Shown: positions 23,876-34,280 of the stretch, in pieces
Layout: each line of letters starts with the position of its first letter
Position numbering within the stretch: position 1 is the stretch's first letter
Notes under the pieces: generated by a model
Told to the model about the DNA's origin: nothing
Database searches by the model: none
What the model saw: the letters and a program-made list of their open reading frames with translations, nothing else
DNA from: Ornithinimicrobium ciconiae
Lineage (GTDB): Bacteria; Actinomycetota; Actinomycetes; Actinomycetales; Dermatophilaceae
Length of the DNA stretch: 64,000 bases
Direction: 5' to 3'
Assembly (NCBI RefSeq): GCF_007197575.1
Contig: NZ_CP041616.1
Span: forward strand, 1,178,001-1,242,000
Program-made: the position numbers and the translations under genes

Positions 23876-26265
23876 GCACGCCCCTGGCGCAGCGACCCCC
23901 ACAGCCCGCGGTGGGTCAGGCGGTCGCCCACGAGAGTGCCGACCTGCACGTCACGGGCGCGGCGCTCTACACCGACGACCTGGTCGGGCGCACCCCGGGC
24001 GTGCTGCACGCCTGGCCGGTGCAGGCACCCCACGCCCACGCCTCGGTGACCGCCCTGGACACCGCCCCTGCCCTCACCGTCCCCGGAGTGGTGCGGGTCC
24101 TCACGGCGGCCGACGTGCCCGGCACCAACGACGCCGGGATCCGCGACGACGAGCCGCTCTTCCCCGCGGAGGTGATGTATCACGGGCACGCCGTCTGCTG
24201 GGTCCTGGCCGAGACCCTCGAGTCGGCGCGCCTGGGGGCCGAGGCTGTCGCAGTGACCTACGAGCCGCTGCCGTCGGTCCTCACCCTCACCGAGGCGATC
24301 GCCCAGGAGTCTTTCCAGGGTGCGCACCGCACCGTCTCCCGCGGTGATGCAGACGCCGGCCTGGCCAGGTCCACGCGCCGCTTCTCCGGCGAGTTCGAGT
24401 TCGGGGGGCAGGAGCACTTCTACCTCGAGACCCAGGCGGCGCTGGCCCTGGTGGACGAGGGCGGCCAGGTCTTTGTGCAGAGCAGCACCCAGCACCCCAC
24501 GGAGACCCAGGAGATCGTGGCGCACGTGCTGGGGCTGCGCAGTCACGAGGTCACCGTGCAGTGCCTGCGGATGGGTGGCGGGTTCGGCGGCAAGGAGATG
24601 CAGCCCCACGGCCTCGCGGCGGTGGCGGCCCTCGGCTCTGTGCTCACCGGCCGTCCCGTGCGGGTGCGCCTCAACCGCACGCAGGACATCACGATGACCG
24701 GCAAGCGCCACCCGTTCCACGCCACCTGGGAGGTCGGCTTCGACGGCCAGGGCCACCTACAGGGGCTGCGCGCGACCCTGACCTCCGACGGAGGCTGGTC
24801 ACTCGACCTGTCGGAGGCGGTGCTCGCCCGGGCCCTGTGCCACGTCGACAACGCCTACTTCGTGCCCGACATCGAGGTGCATGGGCGGATTGCCCAGACC
24901 CACAAGACCTCGCAGACGGCCTTCCGGGGCTTCGGAGGTCCGCAGGGCATGCTGGTGATGGAGGACCTCCTCGGACGCTGCGCGCCGGCCCTGGGCCTGG
25001 ACCCGGGCGAGCTGCGCGCCCGCAACCTCTACCAGCCCGGGCAGAGCACGCCCTATGGCCAGCCGGTCCGTCACGCGGAGCGGCTCCGGCTCGTCATCGA
25101 CGAGGTGAGTTCGCGGGCGGACCTGGCCACCCGGCATACCGAGATCGCGGCACACAACGCCAACAGCCCCCACCACAAGCGCGGAATTGCCTGCACCCCA
25201 GTGAAGTTCGGCATCTCGTTCAATCTCACTGCGTTCAACCAGGCGGGCGCCTTGGTGCACGTCTACAAGGACGGGTCGGTGCTGATCAACCACGGTGGCA
25301 CTGAGATGGGACAGGGGTTGCACACCAAGATGCGCCAGGTCGCGGCGACCGCGTTGGGCCTGCCGCTGAGTGCCATCCGGCTGGCGCCGACCCGCACCGA
25401 CAAGGTGCCCAACACCTCGGCGACGGCCGCGAGCTCGGGGTCGGACCTCAACGGTGGCGCGGTCAAGGACGCGTGCGAGCAGATCCGGGACCGTCTCGCC
25501 GTGGTCGCCGCGGACCTGCTCGGTGTCGACCCGGGGCAGGTGGCGATCAGCGACGGGACGGTGAGCGGAGGGGAGGGGAGTATGCCGTGGGGGCAGGTCG
25601 TGCGGGAGGCCTACCTGCGCCGTGTGCAACTGTTCGCCGCCGGCTATTACCGCACCGAGGGGCTGCACTGGGACGTGACCCGGATGCAGGGTGAGCCGTT
25701 CAAGTACTTCGCCTACGGCGCGGCCGTCTCCGAGGTGGAGGTGGACGGCTTCACCGGCGCCTACCGCCTGCTGCGCGCCGACATCGTCCACGACGTCGGC
25801 GACAGCCTCTCACCGCTGGTCGACATCGGGCAGATCGAGGGTGGCTTCGTCCAGGGCGTGGGGTGGCTGACCCTGGAGGAGCTGCGCTGGGACACCTCCG
25901 AGGGTGAGGGCCGCGGACGTCTGACGACGCAGGCCGCGAGCACCTACAAGTTGCCGTCCTTCTCCGAGCTGCCCGCCGAGCTCAACGTGCACCTGCTCGA
26001 GCGAGCCACCGAGGACGGGGCCGTCTATGGCTCGAAGGCCGTCGGGGAGCCCCCGCTCATGCTGGCGTTCAGCGTGCGGGAGGCCCTGCGGCAGGCCGTC
26101 GCGGCGTTCGGGCCGGCCGGTCACATGGTCGACCTGGGCTGTCCGTCGACCCCTGAGGCGGTCTTCTGGGCGGTGGAGGCGGCTCGTGCGGCGGGACGGG
26201 TTGACAGCCGACGGGTTGACAGACCGGCGCCCAAGGCTCTGGCGGACATCCGGATGGTGGACTGA
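23872..26265 (+). CDS. xdhB: Xanthine dehydrogenase molybdopterin-binding subunit
   Basis: The 797-residue catalytic subunit oxidises hypoxanthine and xanthine using the molybdenum cofactor. Family features are present: the N-terminal ALYTDDL and HAWPVQAPHAHASV region, GGQEHFYLETQ, RMGGGFGGKEMQPHG, TAFRGFGGPQGM and the C-terminal VGEPPLML holding the catalytic glutamate. Length is normal. It is coupled to xdhA by ATGA overlap and to xdhC by TGATG overlap. A short direct repeat (CGGGTTGACAG twice, 26198-26224) encodes part of its C-terminal tail. Confidence 0.92.
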   Translation: MSTPLAQRPPQPAVGQAVAHESADLHVTGAALYTDDLVGRTPGVLHAWPVQAPHAHASVTALDTAPALTVPGVVRVLTAADVPGTNDAGIRDDEPLFPAEVMYHGHAVCWVLAETLESARLGAEAVAVTYEPLPSVLTLTEAIAQESFQGAHRTVSRGDADAGLARSTRRFSGEFEFGGQEHFYLETQAALALVDEGGQVFVQSSTQHPTETQEIVAHVLGLRSHEVTVQCLRMGGGFGGKEMQPHGLAAVAALGSVLTGRPVRVRLNRTQDITMTGKRHPFHATWEVGFDGQGHLQGLRATLTSDGGWSLDLSEAVLARALCHVDNAYFVPDIEVHGRIAQTHKTSQTAFRGFGGPQGMLVMEDLLGRCAPALGLDPGELRARNLYQPGQSTPYGQPVRHAERLRLVIDEVSSRADLATRHTEIAAHNANSPHHKRGIACTPVKFGISFNLTAFNQAGALVHVYKDGSVLINHGGTEMGQGLHTKMRQVAATALGLPLSAIRLAPTRTDKVPNTSATAASSGSDLNGGAVKDACEQIRDRLAVVAADLLGVDPGQVAISDGTVSGGEGSMPWGQVVREAYLRRVQLFAAGYYRTEGLHWDVTRMQGEPFKYFAYGAAVSEVEVDGFTGAYRLLRADIVHDVGDSLSPLVDIGQIEGGFVQGVGWLTLEELRWDTSEGEGRGRLTTQAASTYKLPSFSELPAELNVHLLERATEDGAVYGSKAVGEPPLMLAFSVREALRQAVAAFGPAGHMVDLGCPSTPEAVFWAVEAARAAGRVDSRRVDRPAPKALADIRMVD

Positions 26266-27113
26266 TGGACTGGTTGTCGGCCCTGCGGCACCTGCGGGAC
26301 GAGGGACGCTCGGGGGTGCTGGTCACCGTCACTGCGGTGCGCGGCCACGCCCCCCGGGAGGCCGGCGCCAAGATGGTCGTGGGCTCCGAGCAGAGCTGGG
26401 ACAGCATCGGGGGCGGCAACCTCGAGGCCAGCGCCGTCGCCCGCGCCCGCCGACTCCTGGCCGCGGGCACCTCGGACCCCGAGCAGGTGCAGGTGTCCCT
26501 CAACGAGCACGCCCGCACCGAGTTCGGGCGGCAGTGCTGTGGGGGTGAGGTCAGCCTGCTGCTCGAGCCGTTGCCGGCCCGCCCCGTCGTGGCGGTCTTC
26601 GGGCTCGGGCACGTCGGCCAGGAGCTGGGCCGGATCCTGGCCAGGCTGCCGCTGGTGCTCCACCTCGTCGACAGCCGCCAGGGACAGGTGGAGGCGTCCC
26701 GCGCGCTGGTCTGCGACGCCCTCGCCGACGTGCACCTGACGCACGCGCCGGCGCCGGAGACCGTGTTGGACACCCTGCCCACGCACACCCACGTCCTGGT
26801 GATGACCCACGACCACGCCGAGGACCTGGTGCTGTGCGAGGCCGCCCTGCGCCGTGGAGACCTCGGCTCGGTCGGTGTCATCGGGTCCTCCGCCAAGTGG
26901 CAGCGCTTCCGCAAGCGCCTGCTCGAGGCCGGCCACACCGAGGCCGCCGTCGCCACGATCACCAGCCCCATCGGCCTGGCCGACGTGCCGGGCAAGCAAC
27001 CCGCTGTGATCGCGATCAGTGTCGCCGCGACGCTGGTCCGCACGGTGCAGGAGGACCTGGCCAGTGACGTCCTTGGGAGACGACGGGTGGGGTCGGCCGG
27101 ACGCGCCAGATAA
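26265..27113 (+). CDS. xdhC: XdhC molybdenum cofactor insertion/sulfuration protein
   Basis: XdhC binds the molybdenum cofactor, protects its sulfurated form and inserts it into XdhB. The 282-residue protein has the N-terminal XdhC/CoxI domain (AGAKMVV and DSIGGGNLE), a CC pair in GRQCCGGEVSLLLEP thought to matter for cofactor binding, and a C-terminal Rossmann domain beginning VAVFGLGHVGQELG. The start overlaps the xdhB stop. It ends the three-gene xdhABC operon. Confidence 0.92.
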   Translation: MDWLSALRHLRDEGRSGVLVTVTAVRGHAPREAGAKMVVGSEQSWDSIGGGNLEASAVARARRLLAAGTSDPEQVQVSLNEHARTEFGRQCCGGEVSLLLEPLPARPVVAVFGLGHVGQELGRILARLPLVLHLVDSRQGQVEASRALVCDALADVHLTHAPAPETVLDTLPTHTHVLVMTHDHAEDLVLCEAALRRGDLGSVGVIGSSAKWQRFRKRLLEAGHTEAAVATITSPIGLADVPGKQPAVIAISVAATLVRTVQEDLASDVLGRRRVGSAGRAR

Positions 27114-27246
27114 CTATTCGGCATCGATCCGTGCGCGTCGGACAACGCCACGCTGCTCGTGACGCGTCTGCGTCAGAGGGGCACGGCATACTGCCACAGA
27201 GCCCTGAGCCGTCGCCGGCTCGGATCCGAGCAAAGAGAGAACCCGC

Positions 27247-28971
27247 GTGAGCGAACGACAGAACCTGCCTGAGGAGCCGCAGCGCAACGAGTGGATCGGC
27301 ATCCTGGTCCGCACGCTGGTCGCTGTGCTGGTGCTCGGGGGCGGCTACTACTTCGCGGCCCAGTATCTCGGCGACCGGATCCCCAACGGCACCGTGGTCG
27401 AAGGCGTCGACATCGGTGGACAGAGCCCGGAGGCGGCCCACGACACACTGGAGAGCCGGCTGCAGGACCTCGCCACCGAGGAGGTCGTCATCGAGGTCGA
27501 GGGCGACCGGTTCACCATCGACCCCGCCGCGGCAGGACTCGAGTTCGACCTGGACAGCACGCTGGACGGCATCACCCAGGTCAGCTATGACCCACGGATC
27601 ATGTGGGAGCGGATCACCGACGACGGCAAGGACCTGCCCCTGCGGGTCACGGTCGACCGCGCGGCACTGGAGGCGGCCGTCGACGGGGTGAGCGGGGATG
27701 TCAGCATCGAGCCGACCAACGGCAGCGTCTGGCTCAGCCTGGGGGAGGTGCGCACCACCGACTCGCTGCCGGGCCGCGAGCTGGACGTCGCCGCGACCAG
27801 CGACCTGATCGAGCTCGGCTGGCCCCAGGACGCCACGGTCACCGGCGTGGTCACCCCGACCGAGCCCACGCTCACCCAGGCCGAGGTCGACCGTTTCGCC
27901 GAGGAGGTCGCCGGGCCGGCCCTCGCCGAGCCGATCACGGTTGACGTCGACGGCGACACGTCAAGCATCAGCACCAACCAGCTGGCCCGGTTGCTCACTG
28001 TCGCCGAGTCCCCGGACCACGTCCTGTCCCTCGAACTCGACACGGACGGGCTGCTCGAGGTGGTCAGTGGGCAGCTCGACGAGGCCACGGTGTCTCCGCG
28101 CGACGCCGGCCTGGTGCTGGACAACGGCCGGGCGGTCATCACCAAGGCGCGTGCTGGGCAGGTCGTCGACCAGGACGAGTTGGTCAAGGGCATCGAGGCG
28201 GCGCTGTCCAAGACGGGTGAGGAACGCCTGGTCAAGGCCAGCACCAAGGATGTCCGCCCCACGATCACCGACGAGGACGCGCAGCAGTGGGACATCTCCG
28301 AGATGACGACCTTCCGCAGCGAGTTCCCCGGCGGCCCCTCCAACGAGGCCAGGACCGAGAACATCCGGGTCGGACTGGGCCATGTCAACGGCACCGTCGT
28401 CTACCCGGGAGAGACCTTCAGCCTGGCGGAGACGCTGGCGCCGATCTCCAAGGAGCGGGGTTATGTCGAGGCTGGTGTGATCAGCGACGGCCGCCTGGTG
28501 ATGGGGATGGGCGGGGGCCTTTCGCAGGTCTCCACCACGGTCCTGAACGCGGCGTGGGACGCCGGCCTGCAGCTGGATGAGTGGCACCCGCACTCCTACT
28601 ACATCTCGCGCTACCCGGTGGGCAAGGAAGCGACCATCGCCGTCGGCGTGCTGGACAACAGGTGGACCAACGACACCGACACCCCGGTGCTGATCCAGAC
28701 CTATATCGACGGTTCCGACATCGTGATGACCTTCTGGGGCGACCGCCAGTATGCCGTGGAGACGATCACCGGCGGCCGCGCCAACGTGGTGATCCCCGAG
28801 AGGCACACCGATGACAGCCCAAACTGTCTGCACCAGAGCCCCCAGGAGGGTTTTGACATCACGGTCACCCGGGTGCTCAGCGCCTCGGGCAGTGAGGTGG
28901 ACCGGCAGTCCTGGTCGACCCGCTACTCCGCGTCCCCCGAGGTCACCTGCACCAATCCGAGCGCTGGCTGA
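27247..28971 (+). CDS. VanW-domain membrane-anchored protein
   Basis: The 574-residue protein has one N-terminal membrane helix (about residues 17-40, VRTLVAVLVLGGGYYFAAQY), so most of it lies outside the membrane. Two PG_binding_4-like repeats follow (about 55-330, each with IP..VEGVDIGG or similar), then a VanW domain (about 350-510; PGETFSLAETL, GGGLSQVSTTVLNAAW, YPVGKEATI). The name comes from vancomycin gene clusters, but most VanW proteins have no known role in resistance; a cell-wall function is likely. GTG 27247 is the first codon of a normal N terminus. It stands alone after a 133-bp gap. Confidence 0.85.
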   Translation: MSERQNLPEEPQRNEWIGILVRTLVAVLVLGGGYYFAAQYLGDRIPNGTVVEGVDIGGQSPEAAHDTLESRLQDLATEEVVIEVEGDRFTIDPAAAGLEFDLDSTLDGITQVSYDPRIMWERITDDGKDLPLRVTVDRAALEAAVDGVSGDVSIEPTNGSVWLSLGEVRTTDSLPGRELDVAATSDLIELGWPQDATVTGVVTPTEPTLTQAEVDRFAEEVAGPALAEPITVDVDGDTSSISTNQLARLLTVAESPDHVLSLELDTDGLLEVVSGQLDEATVSPRDAGLVLDNGRAVITKARAGQVVDQDELVKGIEAALSKTGEERLVKASTKDVRPTITDEDAQQWDISEMTTFRSEFPGGPSNEARTENIRVGLGHVNGTVVYPGETFSLAETLAPISKERGYVEAGVISDGRLVMGMGGGLSQVSTTVLNAAWDAGLQLDEWHPHSYYISRYPVGKEATIAVGVLDNRWTNDTDTPVLIQTYIDGSDIVMTFWGDRQYAVETITGGRANVVIPERHTDDSPNCLHQSPQEGFDITVTRVLSASGSEVDRQSWSTRYSASPEVTCTNPSAG

Positions 28972-29008
28972 GCGACGTGATGCCCACCACATAATCCAGG
29001 GCGGGTTC

Positions 29009-29037
29009 TTGACCGGCTCGGCCGAACGGCATACTAG
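29009..29037 (+). promoter_or_regulatory. Probable fdxA promoter
   Basis: TTGACC at 29009-29014 and an AT-rich -10 region CATACTAG at 29030-29037 lie about 75 bases upstream of fdxA. Depending on the exact hexamer, the spacing is 15-17 bases. Confidence 0.5.
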
Positions 29038-29110
29038 GAAGCGGTCTGTCTCGCGCCCCGGCGCGTGGCTGACCGTCACACCACCACCAGCAGGGAGCAG
29101 GAGCAGTCCG

Positions 29111-29440
29111 ATGACCTACGTGATCGCGCAACCGTGTGTTGACCTCAAGGACCTGGCGTGCATCGAAGAGTGCCCCGTCGACTGCATCTACGAGGGCGAG
29201 CGCATGCTCTACATCCACCCGGATGAGTGCGTGGACTGCGGTGCCTGCGAGCCCGTCTGCCCGGTGGAGGCCATCTACTACGAGGACGACACCCCGGAGG
29301 AGTGGGCCGAGTACTACAAGGCGAACGTCGAGTTCTTCGACGATCTTGGCAGCCCCGGTGGTGCGGCCAAGCTCGGCATGATCCCCAAGGACCACCCCCT
29401 GGTGGCTGCACTTCCCCCACAGGCCCACGACGAGAGCTGA
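29111..29440 (+). CDS. fdxA: 7Fe ferredoxin FdxA
   Basis: This 109-residue protein is a 3Fe-4S/4Fe-4S ferredoxin of the FdxA type. The cysteine pattern C..DLKDLACIEECPVDCIY followed by CVDCGACEPVCPVEAIYYEDD is complete, and the C-terminal extension FFDDLGSPGGAAKLG is the one found in actinobacteria. It would carry low-potential electrons in the cytoplasm. ATG 29111 has AGGAG seven bases upstream. The frame is open further upstream but without homology. Confidence 0.95.
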   Translation: MTYVIAQPCVDLKDLACIEECPVDCIYEGERMLYIHPDECVDCGACEPVCPVEAIYYEDDTPEEWAEYYKANVEFFDDLGSPGGAAKLGMIPKDHPLVAALPPQAHDES

Positions 29441-29534
29441 CCCCCGGTGCGGGCAGGTGCTGGACGGCCTCTGCTCGGCCAACGACTGACGTGCTGTGTC
29501 CGAGCAGGGCACGCCGACTCGAGCAGGAGGACAC

Positions 29535-30821
<1,287 letters not shown>

Positions 30822-30836
30822 CCTGAGCAAACCTGT

Positions 30837-30875
30837 CGCGAGCCCCCGTTCCGGTCACCGGAGCGGGGGCTCGCG
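30837..30875 (+). terminator. Terminator of gltA
   Basis: CGCGAGCCCCCGTTCCGG at 30837-30854 pairs at 17 of 18 positions (the other a G-U) with 30858-30875, around a three-base loop. It starts 16 bases after the gltA stop codon. Confidence 0.85.
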
Positions 30876-30894
30876 TCGTTGACCTGACGGGGCA

Positions 30895-31024
30895 GTGAGT
30901 CGCTGGCGACGGGAGTCAGTCGCTGGCGACGGGGCAGTGAATCGCTGGCGAGGGGGAAGTCAGTCGCTGGCGACGGGGCAGTGAATCGCTGACGACGGGG
31001 AAGTCAGTCGCTGGCGACGGTGAT
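30895..31024. repeat. 22-bp tandem repeat, six copies, spanning a stop codon
   Basis: Units start at 30895 (short), 30915, 30937, 30959, 30981 and 31003, an exact 22-bp period after the first. The shared word is TCGCTGGCGACGGGG with two alternating flanks (GTCAG and GTGAA), giving a 44-bp higher-order pattern. The last unit contains the stop codon and final codons (TVASD) of the minus-strand lysozyme-like gene. Confidence 0.95.
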
Positions 31025-31873
31025 GGTGACTGTCGTGCCGTCGCCAGCGGCAGCGGTGGTGTGCCACGTGAGCGGGTCCTCGTGGCGGTTCCACAGACGG
31101 TCCGCAACCTCGACCCGCACAATCGCCTCGGCGTCCGCGTGGGTGACGGCCCAGCTGGCGATGGCCCAGGCCTCGTCGCTCGCCGGGGCCGAGAGGGTGA
31201 CGGTGTCTCCGGCGACCGTGCCCTCCCCGGAGAACGTGCGCTCCGCCTTGTCCAGCACGTCCTGCGCGGATCCGGGGGAGTCGACGGCATCCAGGCGGCA
31301 CGCCACGGCGGCGTGCGACTGCCCCACCAGGCCCGAGGCCATCACCCGCGCCTCGGCCTCATGGTCGGCATACGCGTCGGGGAAGGCGCTGCGCTGGACC
31401 TCCTGCGCGATCTCCGTGACGACCCAGTCTGGCCAGTCAGGGATGCGCTCCAGGGCCTCGAAAAAGGTGTTGGCGGCATACACCGGGTCGAGGATCTCCT
31501 CCTCCGACCCCCACCCCTGGCTCGGACGCTGCTGGAACAGTCCCAGGGAGTCGGCGTCGCCATAGGTGAGGTTGCGGAGCTTGGACTCCTGGATAGCCGT
31601 CGCGAGCGCGATCGTGGCGGCCTTGGGGGGAAGCCCGCGGTCGATGGAGACCATGCTGATCGTGGCAGCGTTGGCGGCCTGCTCCGGCGTGCGCCGCTCG
31701 GCACTGGCGCCCGCGGTGAACTCACACGTCGGGGTCCGGAACTCCTCCAGGACCCACCGGGTGCCCACCGCGGCCACCAGGGCTAGGACCACCGCTACGG
31801 CTGCGAGGGTCAGCCAGCCGCGCCGCCGCGGTCGTGCCTCGGCGGCCGGATCACGCTGGCCGGCCGGGGTCAT
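31004..31873 (-). CDS. Membrane-anchored lysozyme/transglycosylase-like protein
   Basis: This 289-residue protein has an N-terminal membrane helix (about residues 19-38) and an extracytoplasmic domain. The stretch ATIALATAIQESKLRNLTYG, then DSLGLFQQRPSQGWG, resembles the catalytic-glutamate region of transglycosylase-like folds (Glu96 here), and this widespread actinobacterial family is often left as hypothetical or mislabelled. A peptidoglycan-related role is inference from that similarity. ATG 31873 is preferred because TAGACT lies seven bases before it. The 3' end lies in a 22-bp tandem repeat. It is divergent from dapE. Confidence 0.65.
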   Translation of the reverse strand: MTPAGQRDPAAEARPRRRGWLTLAAVAVVLALVAAVGTRWVLEEFRTPTCEFTAGASAERRTPEQAANAATISMVSIDRGLPPKAATIALATAIQESKLRNLTYGDADSLGLFQQRPSQGWGSEEEILDPVYAANTFFEALERIPDWPDWVVTEIAQEVQRSAFPDAYADHEAEARVMASGLVGQSHAAVACRLDAVDSPGSAQDVLDKAERTFSGEGTVAGDTVTLSAPASDEAWAIASWAVTHADAEAIVRVEVADRLWNRHEDPLTWHTTAAAGDGTTVTITVASD

Positions 31874-31880
31874 GGGGCAA

Positions 31881-31886
31881 AGTCTA
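31881..31886 (-). promoter_or_regulatory. -10 box of a leaderless promoter (lysozyme-like gene)
   Basis: TAGACT on the minus strand, seven bases before ATG 31873. Confidence 0.5.
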
Positions 31887-31968
31887 ACTTTGCCGACGCT
31901 GGGCAACGGCATTCTGCCGCGTCCACCGACACGTGACCCCCGCACTGTTTCAGGTCGCGAACCCGCAC

Positions 31969-31974
31969 TAGGGT
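31969..31974 (+). promoter_or_regulatory. -10 box of a leaderless promoter (dapE)
   Basis: TAGGGT, eight bases before ATG 31983; no ribosome-binding site is present in the gap. Confidence 0.45.
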
Positions 31975-31982
31975 CAGTGGCC

Positions 31983-33059
31983 ATGACGACACAGACCGTG
32001 CTGGACCTCGACCAGGACGTGGTGGACCTGACGACAGCCCTGTGCAACATCCCGTCGGTCAGCCTGCAGGAGGGGCAGCTGGCCGATGTCATCGAGGTGA
32101 CCCTGCGGCGGCTTCCTCACCTGCGCGTCACCCGCGACGGCAACGGTGTCATCGCCCGGACCGAGCTCGGTCGTGCCGAGCGCGTGATCCTGGCCGGGCA
32201 CATCGACACCGTGCCCCTGACCGACCCGCCGAACCTGCCGGTGCGGCGCGAGGGTGACTACCTCATCGGTCGTGGCACCACGGACATGAAGGGTGGCGTC
32301 GCGGTCCAGCTCGCGCTCGCCGCCTCGCTCACCGAGCCCTCCCGCGACCTGACGTTCGTGTTCTATGACGCCGAGGAGATCAGCGACGAGCACAACGGTC
32401 TGGCCCGGCTGGTGCGTCACCGTCCAGACCTCCTGCACGGCGACTTCGCCGTGCTCCTCGAGCCGACTGACGATGCGGTCGAGGGCGGCTGCAATGGCAA
32501 CGTCACGGCCCAGGTCCACACCCGAGGGACCGCCGCGCACTCCGCCCGGCCGTGGATGGGCCACAACGCCATCCACGACGTGGCGCAGGTGCTGCAGCGC
32601 ATCGAGGAGGGCCAGCTGCTGGATGCCGAGGTGGACGGGCTCACCTACCGTCAGTCGCTCAACGCGGTCGGCATCGAGGGCGGCATCGCCCACAACGTCA
32701 TCCCGGACCATGCCGTGGTGACGGTCAACCTGCGTTTCGCCCCTTCAGGGAGCCCTGAGAAGGCGGTCTCCTACCTGACCGACGAGGTGTTCTCGGGGCT
32801 GGAGGTCGAGATCATCGACGTCTCGGCGGGGGCGCGTCCCGGGCTCGACCGACCGGCCGCCGCAGCCTTCACCGAGTCACTGGGTCTGCCGGTGCGGGCA
32901 AAGCAGGGGTGGACGGATGTGGCACGCTTTTCGGCGCTGGGCATCCCGGCCGTCAACTTCGGGCCGGGTGAGGCACAGTTCGCCCACGCTGATGACGAAC
33001 GGTGCCAGGTGGCTCAGATCGTGGCCTGCGAGGAAGCGTTGCGACGATGGCTGGGCTGA
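31983..33059 (+). CDS. dapE: Succinyl-diaminopimelate desuccinylase
   Basis: DapE releases succinate from N-succinyl-diaminopimelate, the last but one step to meso-diaminopimelate for lysine and cell wall. The 358-residue M20 peptidase has the metal motifs LAGHIDTVPL, GRGTTDMKGG, FVFYDAEEISDEHNG (catalytic and metal glutamates) and a C-terminal histidine in GPGEAQFAHADDE. The dimerisation (lid) domain sits in the middle, with GTAAHSARPWMGHNA. ATG 31983 fits the family start and the leaderless box. Actinobacterial dapE is often next to a LOG-family gene, as here. Confidence 0.9.
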   Translation: MTTQTVLDLDQDVVDLTTALCNIPSVSLQEGQLADVIEVTLRRLPHLRVTRDGNGVIARTELGRAERVILAGHIDTVPLTDPPNLPVRREGDYLIGRGTTDMKGGVAVQLALAASLTEPSRDLTFVFYDAEEISDEHNGLARLVRHRPDLLHGDFAVLLEPTDDAVEGGCNGNVTAQVHTRGTAAHSARPWMGHNAIHDVAQVLQRIEEGQLLDAEVDGLTYRQSLNAVGIEGGIAHNVIPDHAVVTVNLRFAPSGSPEKAVSYLTDEVFSGLEVEIIDVSAGARPGLDRPAAAAFTESLGLPVRAKQGWTDVARFSALGIPAVNFGPGEAQFAHADDERCQVAQIVACEEALRRWLG

Positions 33060-33123
33060 GCTCGCCCGGACGGGGGAGGCGGGGGTGGATGGTGCCGGTT
33101 GGGCTCCGGGCAGCGCGACGGTT

Positions 33124-33129
33124 TAGGTT
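33124..33129 (+). promoter_or_regulatory. -10 box of a leaderless promoter (LOG gene)
   Basis: TAGGTT, six bases before GTG 33136. Confidence 0.55.
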
Positions 33130-33135
33130 CGTCTC

Positions 33136-33864
33136 GTGAGCCAGCCCAAGGAGTACCGCAAGGGTCCGGTGACCCTCAGGGGACGCAAGGTGCCCACCAG
33201 CACCACCGACCAGCGACTACTGGACAACAGTGGTCCCTCCGACTGGGTGCACACCGACCCGTGGCGGGTCATGCGGATCCAGTCGGAGTTCGTCGAGGGC
33301 TTTGGTGCGCTCTCCGACCTCGGACCTGCGGTCAGCGTCTTCGGGTCGGCGCGGACGGGTCCCGACCATCCCGTCTACGAGCTGTCCGTCGCCGTGGGCG
33401 AGGCACTGGTGGAGGCGGGGTATGCCGTGATCACCGGTGGCGGCCCCGGCACCATGGAGGGTGCCAACTTGGGCGCGGTGCGCTCTGGAGGCACCTCCGT
33501 GGGGCTGGGCATCGAACTGCCCTTCGAGACCGGGCTGAACCCGCACGTCAACCTCGGCATCAACTTCCGCTACTTCTTCGCCCGCAAGACGATGTTCGTC
33601 AAGTACGCCCAGGGTTTCATCGTGCTGCCCGGTGGCTACGGCACCCTCGATGAGCTCTTCGAGGCCGTCACCCTGGTCCAGACCGGCAAGGTCACCAACT
33701 TTCCGATCGTGCTGATGGGCGCCGAGTTCTGGGCACCGCTGCTGGACTGGCTGCGTAGCACCCTCGTCACGGCAGGAACCATCTCCGAGGCGGACCTTGG
33801 GCTGCTAGAGATCACCGACGACCCGGACGAGGCGGTCCGGATCATCCGTGAGGCGCGCCAGTGA
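33136..33864 (+). CDS. LOG family protein (TIGR00730 Rossmann fold)
   Basis: The 242-residue protein has the LOG signature GGGPGTMEGANLGAV and PGGYGTLDELFEAVTL, the PGGxGTxxE motif that binds a nucleoside monophosphate. LOG proteins split cytokinin-like or other nucleoside 5'-monophosphates into base and ribose 5-phosphate; many bacterial ones have no known physiological substrate. GTG 33136 is supported by the leaderless box. The gene overlaps the DivIVA-domain gene (GTGA), the head of a coupled three-gene set. Confidence 0.88.
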   Translation: MSQPKEYRKGPVTLRGRKVPTSTTDQRLLDNSGPSDWVHTDPWRVMRIQSEFVEGFGALSDLGPAVSVFGSARTGPDHPVYELSVAVGEALVEAGYAVITGGGPGTMEGANLGAVRSGGTSVGLGIELPFETGLNPHVNLGINFRYFFARKTMFVKYAQGFIVLPGGYGTLDELFEAVTLVQTGKVTNFPIVLMGAEFWAPLLDWLRSTLVTAGTISEADLGLLEITDDPDEAVRIIREARQ

Positions 33865-34280
33865 TCCTGATCCTGGTGATCGTGGGCGTCCTGGCTCTCG
33901 GTCTGCTGGCCGCGGCAGTGGTGCTGCGCACGGGTGCTCCCGGGGTGCCTGACCCGGTCACCTCCCAGTTCTTTGAGCCGCTGCCGCGCGGTGGGCTGCA
34001 GCCCGACCAGGTGATCGAGGTGCGTTTCGATCAGGCGATCCGGGGCTACCGGATGTCCCAGGTGGACGAGGTGCTCGACCGGCTCGCCGAGGAACTGCGC
34101 GATCGGGACGCGGAGATCGCCCGGCTGCGAGCTGAGCAACCTCTTGAGGCGGAGGAGTCGGTCGGGGGCGGAGGCTTTGAGCGGGTCATCCGGTCTGAGC
34201 CGGATGTGCCCCCTGCAGCGCTCGACGAGCCCGAGCGACCCGAGTCGGCGGTCCACTCCGAACAGGCAGGGGAGCGGTGA
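33861..34280 (+). CDS. Membrane-anchored DivIVA-domain protein
   Basis: This 139-residue protein has an N-terminal membrane helix (about residues 2-22) and then the DivIVA-like motif VRFDQAIRGYRMSQVDEVLD followed by a short coiled coil (RLAEELRDRDAEIARLRAE). The acidic C-terminal 45 residues are low complexity. DivIVA-domain proteins mark curved membrane or poles; a small membrane-tethered version next to LOG is common in actinobacteria, and its role is unknown. The GTG start overlaps the LOG stop, and its own stop overlaps the next gene by four bases. Confidence 0.82.
   Translation: MILILVIVGVLALGLLAAAVVLRTGAPGVPDPVTSQFFEPLPRGGLQPDQVIEVRFDQAIRGYRMSQVDEVLDRLAEELRDRDAEIARLRAEQPLEAEESVGGGGFERVIRSEPDVPPAALDEPERPESAVHSEQAGER

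Noticed and set aside
27247..28971. Vancomycin resistance determinant
   Set aside because: VanW domains are widespread; no vanHAX or sensor-regulator genes are nearby.
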